64,000 nucleotides of DNA from Bacteroidales bacterium (GCA_028680705.1 JAQUJY010000003.1:1-64000), one strand, 5' to 3'. Shown: positions 49,199 to 59,832, counted from the stretch's first letter. Program-made: numbers and translations. The notes: a model not told the origin generated them from the sequence alone.

Positions 49199-50248
49199 CT
49201 ATATAATAAGCATGGCATCGCCATAGGTTCCAAACCTGTACTTCTCCGCTATGGCCACTTTATAAGCATCGAAAAGAAAATCATACCCCGCAAAGGCAGA
49301 AACCATCATTAGCAACGTAGAGTATGGTAAATGAAAATTGGACACCATTGCATCGGGCACACTAAACTCATAGGGAGGAAAAATAAATTTATTGGTCCAA
49401 CCAGAAAAAGGCTTTAAATAACCCTCCGTTGAAACCGAACTTTCGAGGGTTCTAAGAACTGTTGTCCCTACAGCACAAATTTTGTTTTTCCGCTCCTTTG
49501 CCTCATTAACTATCTTTACAGCATCATCGAGTATACTAATCTGCTCCGAGTCCATTTTATGCTTGGTTAAATCCTCAACATCTACGCTACGGAAGTTACC
49601 AAGACCAACATGAAGAGTTATTTCAGCAAAATCAATCCCTTTAATCTCGAGTCTTTTAAGCAGTTCGCGACTAAAATGCAAGCCAGCGGTTGGTGCTGCA
49701 ACAGCCCCCTCGTGCTTAGCAAATATTGTTTGATATCGTTCTTTATCCTCGGGTACAACGTCTCTTTTCAGAAATTTTGGAAGAGGAGTTTCACCCAATC
49801 GGTGGAGGATATCCTTAAACTCCTCGTACGGACCATCAAACAGAAACCGCAAGGTCCTTCCACGGCTTGTTGTATTATCAATTACCTCGGCAACCAGTAC
49901 ATCATCCTCACCAAAGTACAACTTATTACCAATCCTAATTTTTCGGGCAGGGTCAACCAGAACATCCCATAAACGTTGCTCTTTATTGAGCTCTCTAAGT
50001 AGAAAAACTTCTATTTCGGCTCCTGTTTTCTCCTTGTGGCCATGTAACCGTGCAGGAAATACCTTGGTATTATTGAAGACCATCACATCGCCATCATCAA
50101 AAAAGTTGATAAGGTCTTTAAACAGATGGTGCTTAATTGACTTGTCTTTGCGGTTAATTAACATTAAACGCGACTCATCCCTATTCTCTGAGGGAAACTT
50201 GGCAATAAGCTCTTGGGGAAGGGTGTACTTAAATTGGGATAATTTCAT
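49199..50248 (-). CDS. queA: S-adenosylmethionine:tRNA ribosyltransferase-isomerase
   Basis: [111 protein letters not shown]. Confidence 0.96.
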   Translation of the reverse strand: MKLSQFKYTLPQELIAKFPSENRDESRLMLINRKDKSIKHHLFKDLINFFDDGDVMVFNNTKVFPARLHGHKEKTGAEIEVFLLRELNKEQRLWDVLVDPARKIRIGNKLYFGEDDVLVAEVIDNTTSRGRTLRFLFDGPYEEFKDILHRLGETPLPKFLKRDVVPEDKERYQTIFAKHEGAVAAPTAGLHFSRELLKRLEIKGIDFAEITLHVGLGNFRSVDVEDLTKHKMDSEQISILDDAVKIVNEAKERKNKICAVGTTVLRTLESSVSTEGYLKPFSGWTNKFIFPPYEFSVPDAMVSNFHLPYSTLLMMVSAFAGYDFLFDAYKVAIAEKYRFGTYGDAMLII

Positions 50249-50268
50249 TTACTAAAAAATTTGGTTTG

Positions 50269-50276
50269 CAAAGGTA
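50269..50276 (-). promoter_or_regulatory. Bacteroidota-type -7 box (TACCTTTG) for queA
   Basis: CAAAGGTA on + strand, 20 nt upstream of the queA start. No clear -33. Confidence 0.35.
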
Positions 50277-50384
50277 GCTATAAAACCTTAAAAAAGCATC
50301 TTAATATCACCTATAATTCTAACGGGACTTCGCTGATAACTAGGAAAATCGAACAGAAATGTTGACATATAGGCACTGTGCCCC

Positions 50385-51119
50385 TTATACGTAACAATTT
50401 TGTTTTTGTTGCAAAAAGTCTATTTTTTTCTCAAAAGCGTCTAGGGTCATTGCGTTTTCCACCTTCATGTCCCCTATTGCGGTTCGCTTTAAGCCCACCA
50501 AATGCGCTCCCGAGTCTAGTGCTACACCCAAATCACGGGCTAATGCTCTGATGTAGGTCCCTTTACTGCATCGTACCCTTACAGAAATTAGTGGAAGGTT
50601 AAGGCTAATAAGTTCGATTTCGTGTATAACAATTGGTGAAGGATTGAGCTGCATATCTACCCCTTTACGGGCAAGCTTGTAGGCTCGTCCTCCATTAACA
50701 AATTTAGCAGAGAATAGCGGTGGAATCTGCATCTGATTTCCGATAAATTCCTGAAGGGCAATTTTTATCTTATCCTCATCAATATGATCAACCGGGAACT
50801 CTTGGTCGATTTCTGTTTCCAGATCGTAAGAGGGAGTTGTTGCACCAAGGCGAATATCTGCCACATATTCCTTTTCCATTTCTTGGAGTTCGGACACCCT
50901 TTTAGTAGCCCTGCCAGCACATACTATCAGCAATCCAGTGGCTAAGGGATCGAGCGTACCAGCATGGCCTACCTTAATCTTTTTGTACCCAAGCCTATGG
51001 TATAGCAAGGAACGTACTTTACTTACCACATTGAATGAGGTCCACTCTAGGGGTTTGTCGAACAGCAAAACCACCCCCTCTCTCCAATCAGTATCTTTAT
51101 CGAATGTAAACCTCATCAA
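50385..51119 (-). CDS. truB: tRNA pseudouridine(55) synthase
   Basis: FDKPLEWTSFNVVSKVR, KVGHAGTLDPLATGLLIVCAGRATK, RCSKGTYIRALARDLG. Confidence 0.96.
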   Translation of the reverse strand: MMRFTFDKDTDWREGVVLLFDKPLEWTSFNVVSKVRSLLYHRLGYKKIKVGHAGTLDPLATGLLIVCAGRATKRVSELQEMEKEYVADIRLGATTPSYDLETEIDQEFPVDHIDEDKIKIALQEFIGNQMQIPPLFSAKFVNGGRAYKLARKGVDMQLNPSPIVIHEIELISLNLPLISVRVRCSKGTYIRALARDLGVALDSGAHLVGLKRTAIGDMKVENAMTLDAFEKKIDFLQQKQNCYV

Positions 51120-51127
51120 CTATTAAC

Positions 51128-51919
51128 CTAAAGGATAAATGAAACAATGGCAATTGTTGCCACAACCACACAGTATAGCGCAAACCAAATTAAACGATTC
51201 TGGTTAATGAGCTTTATCATAATTTTACATGCAAAAACCCCTACTACAAATGCGGATATAAAGCCCACAAAAATTGGAAGCACACCAGCGCCTGCCTCAG
51301 ATGAGAAACTACCTGACATAATATCAAGGAAATTTGCACCAAGTATGGGGATAAGCACCATTAGAAAAGAAAATCTGGCAACTTCTGGTCGACGCTTTCC
51401 CAGCATTAATCCGGTAGCAATTGTTGCTCCCGAACGTGAGATGCCAGGTATTACAGCAATTGCCTGGGCAACTCCAATAATAAGAGCATCACGAAAAGTT
51501 ATATCTGTTTCCCGCTTACGCTTAATTACCGTTGCTAAAGTAAGTAGGATAGCGGTTACCAAAAGCATAAAACCCACCAGTAGTATTTTACCGCTAAAAA
51601 GACTCTCGACACTATCCTTAAAAAAGACTCCAACAATTCCAACTGGAATCATTGAAACAGCTATGAGTGCAATAAACTTGGTTTCCTCGTTCCACCTAAA
51701 TTTGAAAAATCCTTTAATAAGCGATACAATATCTTTCCAGAAAACAACTATAGTACTTAGTACGGTTGCACCATGAACCGCAACTGAGAAACTGAGACTT
51801 TCCTCAACGTCAACACCAAGTAATACTTTGCCAATTTCGAGGTGTCCGGAGCTGCTAACGGGCAAAAACTCTGTTAGCCCTTGGATTATTCCAAGAATCA
51901 ATGCCTGAATTACATCCAT
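51128..51919 (-). CDS. uppP: undecaprenyl-diphosphate phosphatase
   Basis: ALILGIIQGLTEFLPVSSSGHLEIGKVLLG; AVIPGISRSGATIATGLMLG. Confidence 0.96.
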   Translation of the reverse strand: MDVIQALILGIIQGLTEFLPVSSSGHLEIGKVLLGVDVEESLSFSVAVHGATVLSTIVVFWKDIVSLIKGFFKFRWNEETKFIALIAVSMIPVGIVGVFFKDSVESLFSGKILLVGFMLLVTAILLTLATVIKRKRETDITFRDALIIGVAQAIAVIPGISRSGATIATGLMLGKRRPEVARFSFLMVLIPILGANFLDIMSGSFSSEAGAGVLPIFVGFISAFVVGVFACKIMIKLINQNRLIWFALYCVVVATIAIVSFIL

Positions 51920-51928
51920 AAGTTTTGA

Positions 51929-52195
51929 TTATTTTTTAGTTTTGGGCTTCTTCATTATGGCATAAATCTGAAAGATGAACCCAAAAAGCACCATTAAAGG
52001 AGCTAGGGTAATCCGCCTAAAGCTGAAAATTCTTTCATCAAATACATTTGGGTCATCGGACCCTCCGCCAATCATAAGTATAAAACCAACAACAATTATT
52101 AGCAAACCAATAAGCATTAGCTTATAGTTCTCTTTTGCCAACGGGAAACGCCCATGTAACTCCTCTGTGGGTTGGTTTTGGTTTTTCTTAGTCAT
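51929..52195 (-). CDS. DUF3098 family protein
   Basis: 88 aa, two TM segments. FPLAKENYKLMLIGLLIIVVGFILMIGGGSDDPNVFDERIFSFRRITLAPLMVLFGFIFQIYAIM; conserved position between ftsX and uppP. Confidence 0.88.
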   Translation of the reverse strand: MTKKNQNQPTEELHGRFPLAKENYKLMLIGLLIIVVGFILMIGGGSDDPNVFDERIFSFRRITLAPLMVLFGFIFQIYAIMKKPKTKK

Positions 52196-52212
52196 ATTTT
52201 ATCTTTTAATGC

Positions 52213-53088
52213 TTAATAGTACAAATCGTCAACCTTTAACTTAAGATATTTTCTTACAGCAAAGAAAGTTGAAAAGGAATTAATTACAAGACCAGCTAAC
52301 ACAACTAGTCCAAAAATTATTGCTAAAAGTTCTACCTGTCCAAAATTAATCACCTCATAAAACTCATTCTGAATTAAGTAGATAACCCCAGAGAGTAGAG
52401 CAATTGCCAGTATTGATGCATAAAAGCCATGCGCTAATCCCTTTATGAGGAATGGACGGCGAATAAAGCCCCATGTGGCACCAACTAACTTCATGGTATT
52501 TATCAAAAATCTTTTTGAGTAAACCGATAACCTAATGGTATTGTTTATTAAAACCACCGCGATAAAAAAGAGCAAAAGTCCAAAAAGTAAAATAATACCA
52601 CTTATTTTCCTTACGTTATCATTTACAAGGTTTACCAACGACTTTTGGTAAAACACCTCCTTTACTGGGCGCAGCGCCATAAGTTCATCCTCAATTAACC
52701 TGATACTATCGGGGTTTGCATAATCGGCGTTTAGCCTAACCTCAATGGATGAGGATAGTGGGTTATAACCCAAAAATCCCATAAAATCTTCGCCCAGTTC
52801 TTCCTGAAGTTCCTTTGCTGCCTGGTCCTTTGAAATAAATTCAGTTAGCCTGACGTATGGCGAGGCATCGAGAGTTTTGCGCAAAAAATTGGCGTCAACC
52901 TCGCGCATATCATCATGAAGGATAACCGAAAAGCCAATGCTTTCTTTTACAAAATCGGACAACCTTTTGGCGTTAAACAGCAAAAGCATTAGTATGCCCA
53001 ACATGAACAATACCAAAGAATTGCTAATTATCGACGATAGGTAAGAACTCCGTATCCTCCATTTAGTGCTTCTCTTTTCGAGCTTCAT
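52213..53088 (-). CDS. ftsX: cell division protein FtsX (permease-like)
   Basis: Four-TM FtsX topology; ISFxVILHDD-type extracellular region (SVILHDDMREVDANFLRKTLDASPYVRLTEFISKDQAAKELQEELGEDFMGFLGYNPL). Confidence 0.92.
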   Translation of the reverse strand: MKLEKRSTKWRIRSSYLSSIISNSLVLFMLGILMLLLFNAKRLSDFVKESIGFSVILHDDMREVDANFLRKTLDASPYVRLTEFISKDQAAKELQEELGEDFMGFLGYNPLSSSIEVRLNADYANPDSIRLIEDELMALRPVKEVFYQKSLVNLVNDNVRKISGIILLFGLLLFFIAVVLINNTIRLSVYSKRFLINTMKLVGATWGFIRRPFLIKGLAHGFYASILAIALLSGVIYLIQNEFYEVINFGQVELLAIIFGLVVLAGLVINSFSTFFAVRKYLKLKVDDLYY

Positions 53089-53139
53089 AGTAAGTGCAAA
53101 GTTAGCTTATCAAATACAAAGAGGTTCAGTTTATTGAAT

Positions 53140-55560
53140 TTAATTTTTACGACTCCACTCTTCAAACAATCCTTTTCCGACGCAGCCCAAAGCAGCCAAA
53201 ATAATTAGCAGCGATGCTGCCATATCGATGCGATAACCAATGGCAAACATTTTTGGTTTAAACTCAAAAACCACCTCATTGGAACCCGCTGGTAAAAGCA
53301 TTGCCCGCAAAACATAGTTTGCCCTAATGTGCTCAATCTCTTCCCCGTTCACTGTTGAAACCCATCCTTTAGGATAGTAAATATCTGAAAATACGGCAAG
53401 CCGGGGCTCCGAAAGCGTATAATTATAAACTAATCGATTCGCTCTATAATCTGCCAGATAAATGGTATCCCCAAGGCTAGCAGGTGCATTATACTGCTCA
53501 AGTTCTTCAGCAAAATCACGATTAACAATGGCCGTTTCTAGTGGCTTAAAGTTATCCAGTGCAACTATTTCCTCATCGGCAGAACCTACAATAAGAGCAG
53601 AGTTTACAAACCATGCATTACCCAAAGCACCTGGGTTATACCTAGCAATAGGCCCCTCATCGATTAAGTAGCGGGTATTTAGCATATTGAGCACTGCGGG
53701 ATTATTTCTAGAAATATGATAATCAATTAGCTCTTGGAATCGCCTTAGTTTTGCACCGTGATACCCTCCAATTGACTTGTGATAATAGGACGTGCTGGCA
53801 TCGTTAAACGTGCTAACCGCTCTATTGTACACACGGAAATAGGTTGTTGTATCGGCCAAAATTTGCCTATCGGCACTGGATGCCACAAAAGGGTTGGTTA
53901 CCTTCGATTTTGGCACAAAATTATCGTCACTCAAATAGCGCTTGTCAACAGTCCACATATCAGCAATAACCAGTACACCCAGCAGCCCAATAAAGTATGC
54001 AGGTTTAATCTTCTTGAGGTAAAAAAGAAGAACAGCACCGCCAGTTAGGAGCACAAATACCAACGAACGAAAAGCATCAGCTCGCATCATGGATTGCCTG
54101 TCTAACCTCACAGCATCAAACATCTCGGCAGGGAAACCAGAAGCAATGTATCTGCTATCAATATCAGCCTGAAAACTGAATAGCGAACCTCCCAGCACTA
54201 TAAATATCAAGCACAAGCCAGCCACAATACCCAACGACCATTTAAAGCCATTCATAAACCGTTCTTTGCTTACTTTACCATTAAAAATCTCTCTAAGTCC
54301 AAGAAATGCTAAAAGCGGCATGGTAAACTCTGCTACATAAAGTATCATTGAAACTGTTCGGAACTTGTTGTATCCGGGGAAATAATCAAGAAAAAAATCT
54401 GTGAGGGGCATAAAATTCCTACCCCAAGCCAGCATAATTGTTAGTAAGGTAACCCCAAGTAAATACCATTTCAGCTTATCATCTATCACGAACATGGAAA
54501 GCGCAAACAGAAAAATTACTATGGCTCCAATATAAACAGGACCCGATGTCATTGGCTGAGGACCCCAGTAAGCTGGCATCTGCGAAACCATAGACCTTGC
54601 TTGCGATGGCGGTACCCCGTTCTGTTTTAGGAACTTGTATGTATGCGAATCGGTTCCAAAATCAGCTGCCGACGCCCCTCCCATTAAATTTGGTATCAGC
54701 AAATTTAATGTCTCAACTTTACCGTAACTCCAAGCTGTTGCATACTCCTTATCAAGGCCTGATGTTCTGTCTTTCTCTTGAGAAGTTAATTCGCTTGCAC
54801 CCCTAATTGAGTACTTACCTGACTCCCAACTAAAGTAAAGCCTTGAAAAGTTTGCACCTACCGCTAGCATTAACGCCAACAAGAGAACTCCCACTCCTTT
54901 AGAGAACCTTAAAACTGTTTTCTCTTTTATTGCCTTTACAAAAAAGGCTATACCCAACGCTAACATAATAAAACCTGCGTAGTAGGTAATTTGCAGATGC
55001 CCTGCATTTAGGTTGAGTCCCAGAAAGAGAGCAAAAAGTGCAAAGCCGCCAATATACTTGCCCCTAAAGGCAAGGAAAATTCCTGCAATCATTGGGGCAA
55101 CATAGCTTATAGCATGTATTTTAGCGTTGTGCCCTGCGGCTATAACAATAAAAAAGTACGATGACAAACCATAGGCAAAAGCTCCCACAATACTAAGCCA
55201 AGGATTAACCCCAAGAACAATAAGAAGTATGTAAAATCCCACTAACGTAAAGAATATGAAACCGGCGGGTTGCTTTGCCAGTTGCAAAACCTTATCAACC
55301 TTTACTAGCAAATTTCCTTTGTACACCGTTGATATTAGGTAAGCAGGCATTCCCCCAAACATAGAGTTGGTCCAAAGAGGCTCCTCTTCAAATTCAGCCC
55401 TATGGTCAACTATCTCTTTTGCAGAACCTCTAAACTGTTCAATATCGTGTTGGGCAACCCCTTTATCGTATAGCAGTGGAGAAAAATATATGTAAGTGGC
55501 TGCAAAAAATAAAATAACTGCAACTACGTGAGGTATCGTTTTTTTAAAGAAAATATTCAT
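53140..55560 (-). CDS. YfhO family membrane protein
   Basis: 806 aa, multi-TM; LLPAGSNEVVFEFKPKMFAIGYRIDMAASLLIILAAL C-terminus, N-terminal GT-C-like TM region. Confidence 0.88.
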   Translation of the reverse strand: MNIFFKKTIPHVVAVILFFAATYIYFSPLLYDKGVAQHDIEQFRGSAKEIVDHRAEFEEEPLWTNSMFGGMPAYLISTVYKGNLLVKVDKVLQLAKQPAGFIFFTLVGFYILLIVLGVNPWLSIVGAFAYGLSSYFFIVIAAGHNAKIHAISYVAPMIAGIFLAFRGKYIGGFALFALFLGLNLNAGHLQITYYAGFIMLALGIAFFVKAIKEKTVLRFSKGVGVLLLALMLAVGANFSRLYFSWESGKYSIRGASELTSQEKDRTSGLDKEYATAWSYGKVETLNLLIPNLMGGASAADFGTDSHTYKFLKQNGVPPSQARSMVSQMPAYWGPQPMTSGPVYIGAIVIFLFALSMFVIDDKLKWYLLGVTLLTIMLAWGRNFMPLTDFFLDYFPGYNKFRTVSMILYVAEFTMPLLAFLGLREIFNGKVSKERFMNGFKWSLGIVAGLCLIFIVLGGSLFSFQADIDSRYIASGFPAEMFDAVRLDRQSMMRADAFRSLVFVLLTGGAVLLFYLKKIKPAYFIGLLGVLVIADMWTVDKRYLSDDNFVPKSKVTNPFVASSADRQILADTTTYFRVYNRAVSTFNDASTSYYHKSIGGYHGAKLRRFQELIDYHISRNNPAVLNMLNTRYLIDEGPIARYNPGALGNAWFVNSALIVGSADEEIVALDNFKPLETAIVNRDFAEELEQYNAPASLGDTIYLADYRANRLVYNYTLSEPRLAVFSDIYYPKGWVSTVNGEEIEHIRANYVLRAMLLPAGSNEVVFEFKPKMFAIGYRIDMAASLLIILAALGCVGKGLFEEWSRKN

Positions 55561-55611
55561 GTGAAATGTTTTACAATATACTTAGCTGTAATAATAATGG
55601 GACTGAATTAA

Positions 55612-56226
55612 CTAAAAGAGACCATGAATTTTGGCATCTATACCATTAATTACTGTTCTTAAATCGGCTGGCTTTTCCGAGAAATTTAGATTATCAACCT
55701 CAATAATAAGCAGCTTATCATGATTGTAGCTGTTAATCCATGCCTCGTAACGCTCATTAAGGCGTTGCAGGTAGTCAATTCTGATGCTCTTTTCGTATTC
55801 ACGGCCACGTTTCTGAATTTGATGAACAAGAGTAGGCACATTGGCTCTAAGATAAATCAACAAATCGGGTGGTTGAATAAGGGAACACATTAAGTCGAAA
55901 AGGCTAAGGTAATTGTTAAAGTCACGGGTTGACATTAGCCCCATATCGTGCAGGTTAGGTGCAAAAATACGTGCATCCTCGTATATAGTTCTATCCTGTA
56001 TTATATTATCGCCAGTTCGCCTAATCTCAACAATTTGATTAAACCTACTATTCAAAAAATAGATTTGGAGATTAAAACTCCAACGCTGCATATCATCGTA
56101 AAAATCGTTGAGGTAAGGATTATCATCAACATCCTCGTAATGGGGTTTCCAATTGTAATGCTTTGAAAGCAACCGGGTAAGGGTGGTTTTTCCTGAACCA
56201 ATGTTTCCTGCTACAGCAATATGCAT
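55612..56226 (-). CDS. deoxynucleoside kinase
   Basis: P-loop HIAVAGNIGSGKTTLTRLLSKHY; IIQDRTIYEDARIFAPNLHDMG; PPDLLIYLRANVPTLVHQIQKRGREYEKSIRIDYLQRLNERYEAWI. Confidence 0.95.
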   Translation of the reverse strand: MHIAVAGNIGSGKTTLTRLLSKHYNWKPHYEDVDDNPYLNDFYDDMQRWSFNLQIYFLNSRFNQIVEIRRTGDNIIQDRTIYEDARIFAPNLHDMGLMSTRDFNNYLSLFDLMCSLIQPPDLLIYLRANVPTLVHQIQKRGREYEKSIRIDYLQRLNERYEAWINSYNHDKLLIIEVDNLNFSEKPADLRTVINGIDAKIHGLF

Positions 56227-56304
56227 TATGTAAAATATTTAATGGTTACTAACACTTCTGATAAACCTTAAAAGTACAAATAATATGGGGTAGAATTAGG
56301 CCAA

Positions 56305-57072
56305 CTAATTAAATTTTTCACAAAAGTTAAATTGTTGTCCATCATAACATGCCAATAAGCTATGAGTTATAGTTATATAATCTGCACAATCACATTTGTA
56401 TTTTGCCAACAGTTCTTGGCTATTGAAAAGTGAATACTCAAAAACCTCACCTTTTTTTGCAATAAACACCCTGTTTTTATCAATTAAAAAATTACTAAAA
56501 GGCTCATAGGTATACTCATGTACTAATGCGCCATAGGTATCGAATGCAACTACAGAACCATCTTCCAAACCAACATATAATTCTCCGTTATACTCAGTTA
56601 TTTGAATCACAGCAAATTTAGCATACCTACTGGGCAGTTTTATGGTTTGCTCAGTCTGCTTTAAATGCTTATCGAGCCTAATAATTTTTTGCGCACCCTG
56701 GATGGCTAACCAGATTCCCCCTAAGGATGAGCGAGTTGAACAGCTAGCCTCTCCAATATTAAACTGGAAAAGTTCTACGGGTTTCCCTATCAGAACGGCA
56801 TCATTGCTAATTATGGCCACAGTTTGGGTGTTCTGATAGAAAACTAATATTTTGAAAGGATCACTAGCATCAACTGAGGTTGGATTTCCTAAAACAATCC
56901 TCGAAAAAGTAGGCTTTAACCTATCTGATTCTGATACACAAACGATTCTATTGTCCTCAATAAGCCAATATTTCCCTAGGTTATCATATGATACTTTCTG
57001 GCTAAACAAAGTTCCACTAAAGCAGAACAGCAAAAGAGCATAAAACACTAAATATCGAATTGACCTATGCAT
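56305..57072 (-). CDS. hypothetical secreted protein, 255 aa, possible beta-propeller fragment
   Basis: Signal peptide (YLVFYALLLFCFSGTLFSQ) then beta-rich repeats; no family recognised. Confidence 0.75.
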   Translation of the reverse strand: MHRSIRYLVFYALLLFCFSGTLFSQKVSYDNLGKYWLIEDNRIVCVSESDRLKPTFSRIVLGNPTSVDASDPFKILVFYQNTQTVAIISNDAVLIGKPVELFQFNIGEASCSTRSSLGGIWLAIQGAQKIIRLDKHLKQTEQTIKLPSRYAKFAVIQITEYNGELYVGLEDGSVVAFDTYGALVHEYTYEPFSNFLIDKNRVFIAKKGEVFEYSLFNSQELLAKYKCDCADYITITHSLLACYDGQQFNFCEKFN

Positions 57073-57083
57073 AAAACAAACGG

Positions 57084-58595
57084 CTAATTTATCATTTCAA
57101 GAATTGAATCGACATACTCACGGGTATTACTCAATCGAGGCACTTTATTCTGCCCACCAACTTTCCCCCTTTTACGCATCCAATTAAAGAATGTACCTGA
57201 TTTTACGGCATGAACAATTGGCTCCGATAAAGTAATCCCTTTATATCGTTTTGCCTCATAGTCTGAGTTGTTGGCACATAACGCATTGTCTAAAGTGGCT
57301 GTAAAAAAACTCAAATCGTTAGGTTCTACCTCAAACTCAATTAACCACTCGTGAGCCCCTTTGGCGTTATCGCCCATATAAATGGGTGCAGCGGTATACT
57401 CATTTATTTGAGCACCCGTTTTTTTGCAGGCAACTCTCAGGGCTTCTTCTGCATTATCTATAATAACTTCCTCACCAAAGGCATTGATAAAGTGTTTTGT
57501 ACGACCGCTAATTTTTATTTTATGCGGAAAGGTGGAGGTAAAAGTAACGGTGTCGCCAATAAGGTATCGCCACAAACCTGAATTGGTAGTAATAACTATT
57601 GCGTAATTTTTATTCAGTTTGATATCGGAAATGGTAAGTGCCGATGGATTAGGCGAATCTAACTCATCAAGGGGAATAAACTCATAGAATATACCATAAT
57701 CGAGCATGAGCAGCATATCGTCGGATTGTGGATTGTCCTGAATGGCAAAAAAACCCTCACTTGCATTGTAGGTTTCCAAATAACGCATATCTGGCGAGGG
57801 GATTAGCTTTTTAAATTGCTCTCGATATGGAGTAAAATTAACCCCCCCATGGGTAAACAGTTCAAGGTTTGGCCAAACCTCCAGTAGATTATTTTTTCCT
57901 GTGTAATCAAGGATATGCCTAATCATTACAAGGTTCCACGAGGGAACGCCTGCTATATTGGTTACATTTTCTTTTAATGCCTCGTGGGTTAACTGCTCCA
58001 GTTTAACCTCCCACTCTGGGATAAGCGCCACTTTTTGGCTAGGTGTTCTAATAATGTCAGCCCACCAGGGAAGGTTCTCAATCAGAATTGCCGATAAATC
58101 ACCATAGTACGATTGGTTGTTAAAATTATCTATCTGATGGCTACCTCCAAGGGTTAACCCTTTTCCTGAGAAAACATTGGTATCAGGATACAAATCAGTA
58201 TATAGAGCCAAGATATCTTTACCCCCTCTAAAGTGACAATCTTCAAGAGCTTCGAAACTAACAGGAATAAACTTGCTTTTATTACTGGTTGTACCAGACG
58301 ATTTAGCAAACCACTTTACTTCCGTTGGCCATAGCACGTTTGCTTCACCCTCTCGCAATCTATCGATATAGGGCTTAAAGGCCTCGTAATCCATAATTGG
58401 AACCCTCTGCTGAAACTTCTCAATTGAATCTATTGAATCAAAGGAATATTGTTTTCCAAACTGGGTGTTTTTGGCTTTTGCTATGAGTTTTGTTAGTGTT
58501 TCTTCCTGCACCTGTAGGGGAAACTTTCTGAATAGGTCAATCTGATGTAACCGTTTTATGTTAAACCAGTTTACAAGTGAAACAAATATGGGCAT
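57084..58595 (-). CDS. GH3 auxin-responsive promoter family protein (acyl-amido synthetase-like)
   Basis: WFAKSSGTTSNKSKFIPVS, YNASEGFFAIQ, YAIVITTNSGLWRYLIGDTVTFTS, KISGRTKHFINAFGEEV. Confidence 0.93.
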   Translation of the reverse strand: MPIFVSLVNWFNIKRLHQIDLFRKFPLQVQEETLTKLIAKAKNTQFGKQYSFDSIDSIEKFQQRVPIMDYEAFKPYIDRLREGEANVLWPTEVKWFAKSSGTTSNKSKFIPVSFEALEDCHFRGGKDILALYTDLYPDTNVFSGKGLTLGGSHQIDNFNNQSYYGDLSAILIENLPWWADIIRTPSQKVALIPEWEVKLEQLTHEALKENVTNIAGVPSWNLVMIRHILDYTGKNNLLEVWPNLELFTHGGVNFTPYREQFKKLIPSPDMRYLETYNASEGFFAIQDNPQSDDMLLMLDYGIFYEFIPLDELDSPNPSALTISDIKLNKNYAIVITTNSGLWRYLIGDTVTFTSTFPHKIKISGRTKHFINAFGEEVIIDNAEEALRVACKKTGAQINEYTAAPIYMGDNAKGAHEWLIEFEVEPNDLSFFTATLDNALCANNSDYEAKRYKGITLSEPIVHAVKSGTFFNWMRKRGKVGGQNKVPRLSNTREYVDSILEMIN

Positions 58596-58626
58596 TGGGC
58601 AACTTTTTAAATTGTTTTTTAAACTA

Positions 58627-58677
58627 TAGGGTAAATATAGCTCAAAGAGCTATAAACTAAACGATTTGTTTACCCTA
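58627..58677. repeat. nested inverted repeats in intergenic region upstream of GH3 gene
   Basis: TAGGGTAAA ... TTTACCCTA (9 bp, outer) enclosing TATAGCTC-AAA-GAGCTATA (8 bp, inner) and TAAAC-GATTT-GTTTA. Confidence 0.7.
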
Positions 58678-58704
58678 ATTACAGTAAAAAAAGCTTTTTT
58701 AACT

Positions 58705-59832
58705 TTATAGTTTTGCGAGTCGCTTCGCAGCTAGGTTCAAATCCTGCTCATCTTTACCAAAACACACCCTAATCATCGACTGATCGATTTTATCATGATA
58801 AAACAGGGATAAGGGATAAGCGCTTACCCCATGCTCATTTGCCAACCTGTAGCAGAAATCCACATCAGACTCTGTAGAGATATTCTTGTAATTCAAAATC
58901 TGGAAATACCCCCCCTCAACCTTATCAAAGGTAAACCTTGTTTTAGCAAGCAAGGAACTAAAGTAATCTCTCCTCTGCTGGAATTCAAGGCGGAACGGTG
59001 ACCAGCACTGGTGTCCGCTAAGATAATCGGCAAGTGCCAGCTGAATGGGTAAGTTTACTGAGTATATTAAATATCTGTGAACCTGCCTAATTAAATCCAT
59101 AATCGGCTCTGGTGCTAGGCAGTAACCTATTTTCCATCCGGGTACGCATAAAGCCTTGCCTAATGAACCAACTATTATTGAACGCTCTGCAAGCTTTGGG
59201 TAGCGGGCGATACTGAATGCGGGTCTATCGTCGTAAATCAAATCGGCAAAAGCTTCATCGCTTAAAATGCTGATTTTAGTCCCATTTAAAATGCGTTGCA
59301 GATGCTCAAGCGATTCATCGGGCATTATTTTACCCGTGGGATTATGCGGACAATTCAGTATAATCAGCTTTGTTTTACTTGTAATAAGCTTTGTAAAAGC
59401 AGTCCAATCAACAGAAAAATCGGAAGGGTTTAGCTGAAAAAAAATTGGCCGTGCACCACGAGCCTCAATAGCTGGCACATAAGTTTCAAATGCAGGTTCA
59501 AAAACAATAACCTCGTCGCCCTCTTTAATTAATGAAGAGATAGCGGTATAAATTGCCTGTATTGCACCAGCAGTAATTGTAACTTCGGTTTCGGGGTTGA
59601 AACTTATGCCAAAATCTTTCTCATATCTTTTTGCAATTAATTCCCTAAGAGCATAAACACCCTCGCTTGGAGCATACTTATTCCTCCCATCGGAGATGTG
59701 CTTGACTAATGATTCAAGAAGTTCAGGCTGGCAAGGAAAATCGCTATGATCGTTCGATAGATTAACCGCCTTTTTCTCTGCAGCAATCTGCGCAAAGGTT
59801 GTAACTAAATTTGTACTTGATAGTTTTGACAT
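58705..59832 (-). CDS. pyridoxal phosphate-dependent aminotransferase (class I/II, methionine-aminotransferase-like)
   Basis: ALRELIAKRYEKDFGISFNPETEVTITAGAIQAIYTA, LNCPHNPTGKIM, SDEAFADLIYDDRP, VGSLGKALCVPGWKIGYCLAP. Confidence 0.94.
   Translation of the reverse strand: MSKLSSTNLVTTFAQIAAEKKAVNLSNDHSDFPCQPELLESLVKHISDGRNKYAPSEGVYALRELIAKRYEKDFGISFNPETEVTITAGAIQAIYTAISSLIKEGDEVIVFEPAFETYVPAIEARGARPIFFQLNPSDFSVDWTAFTKLITSKTKLIILNCPHNPTGKIMPDESLEHLQRILNGTKISILSDEAFADLIYDDRPAFSIARYPKLAERSIIVGSLGKALCVPGWKIGYCLAPEPIMDLIRQVHRYLIYSVNLPIQLALADYLSGHQCWSPFRLEFQQRRDYFSSLLAKTRFTFDKVEGGYFQILNYKNISTESDVDFCYRLANEHGVSAYPLSLFYHDKIDQSMIRVCFGKDEQDLNLAAKRLAKL

Noticed and set aside
4135-50276. Many additional TAnnTTTG strings
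   Set aside because: The motif is short and frequent in AT-rich DNA. Only boxes close to a start codon, preferably with a plausible TTG/TTTG about 20 bp upstream, were listed.
51147-51776. 209-aa + strand ORF inside uppP
   Set aside because: Antisense shadow ORF of the conserved undecaprenyl-diphosphate phosphatase.
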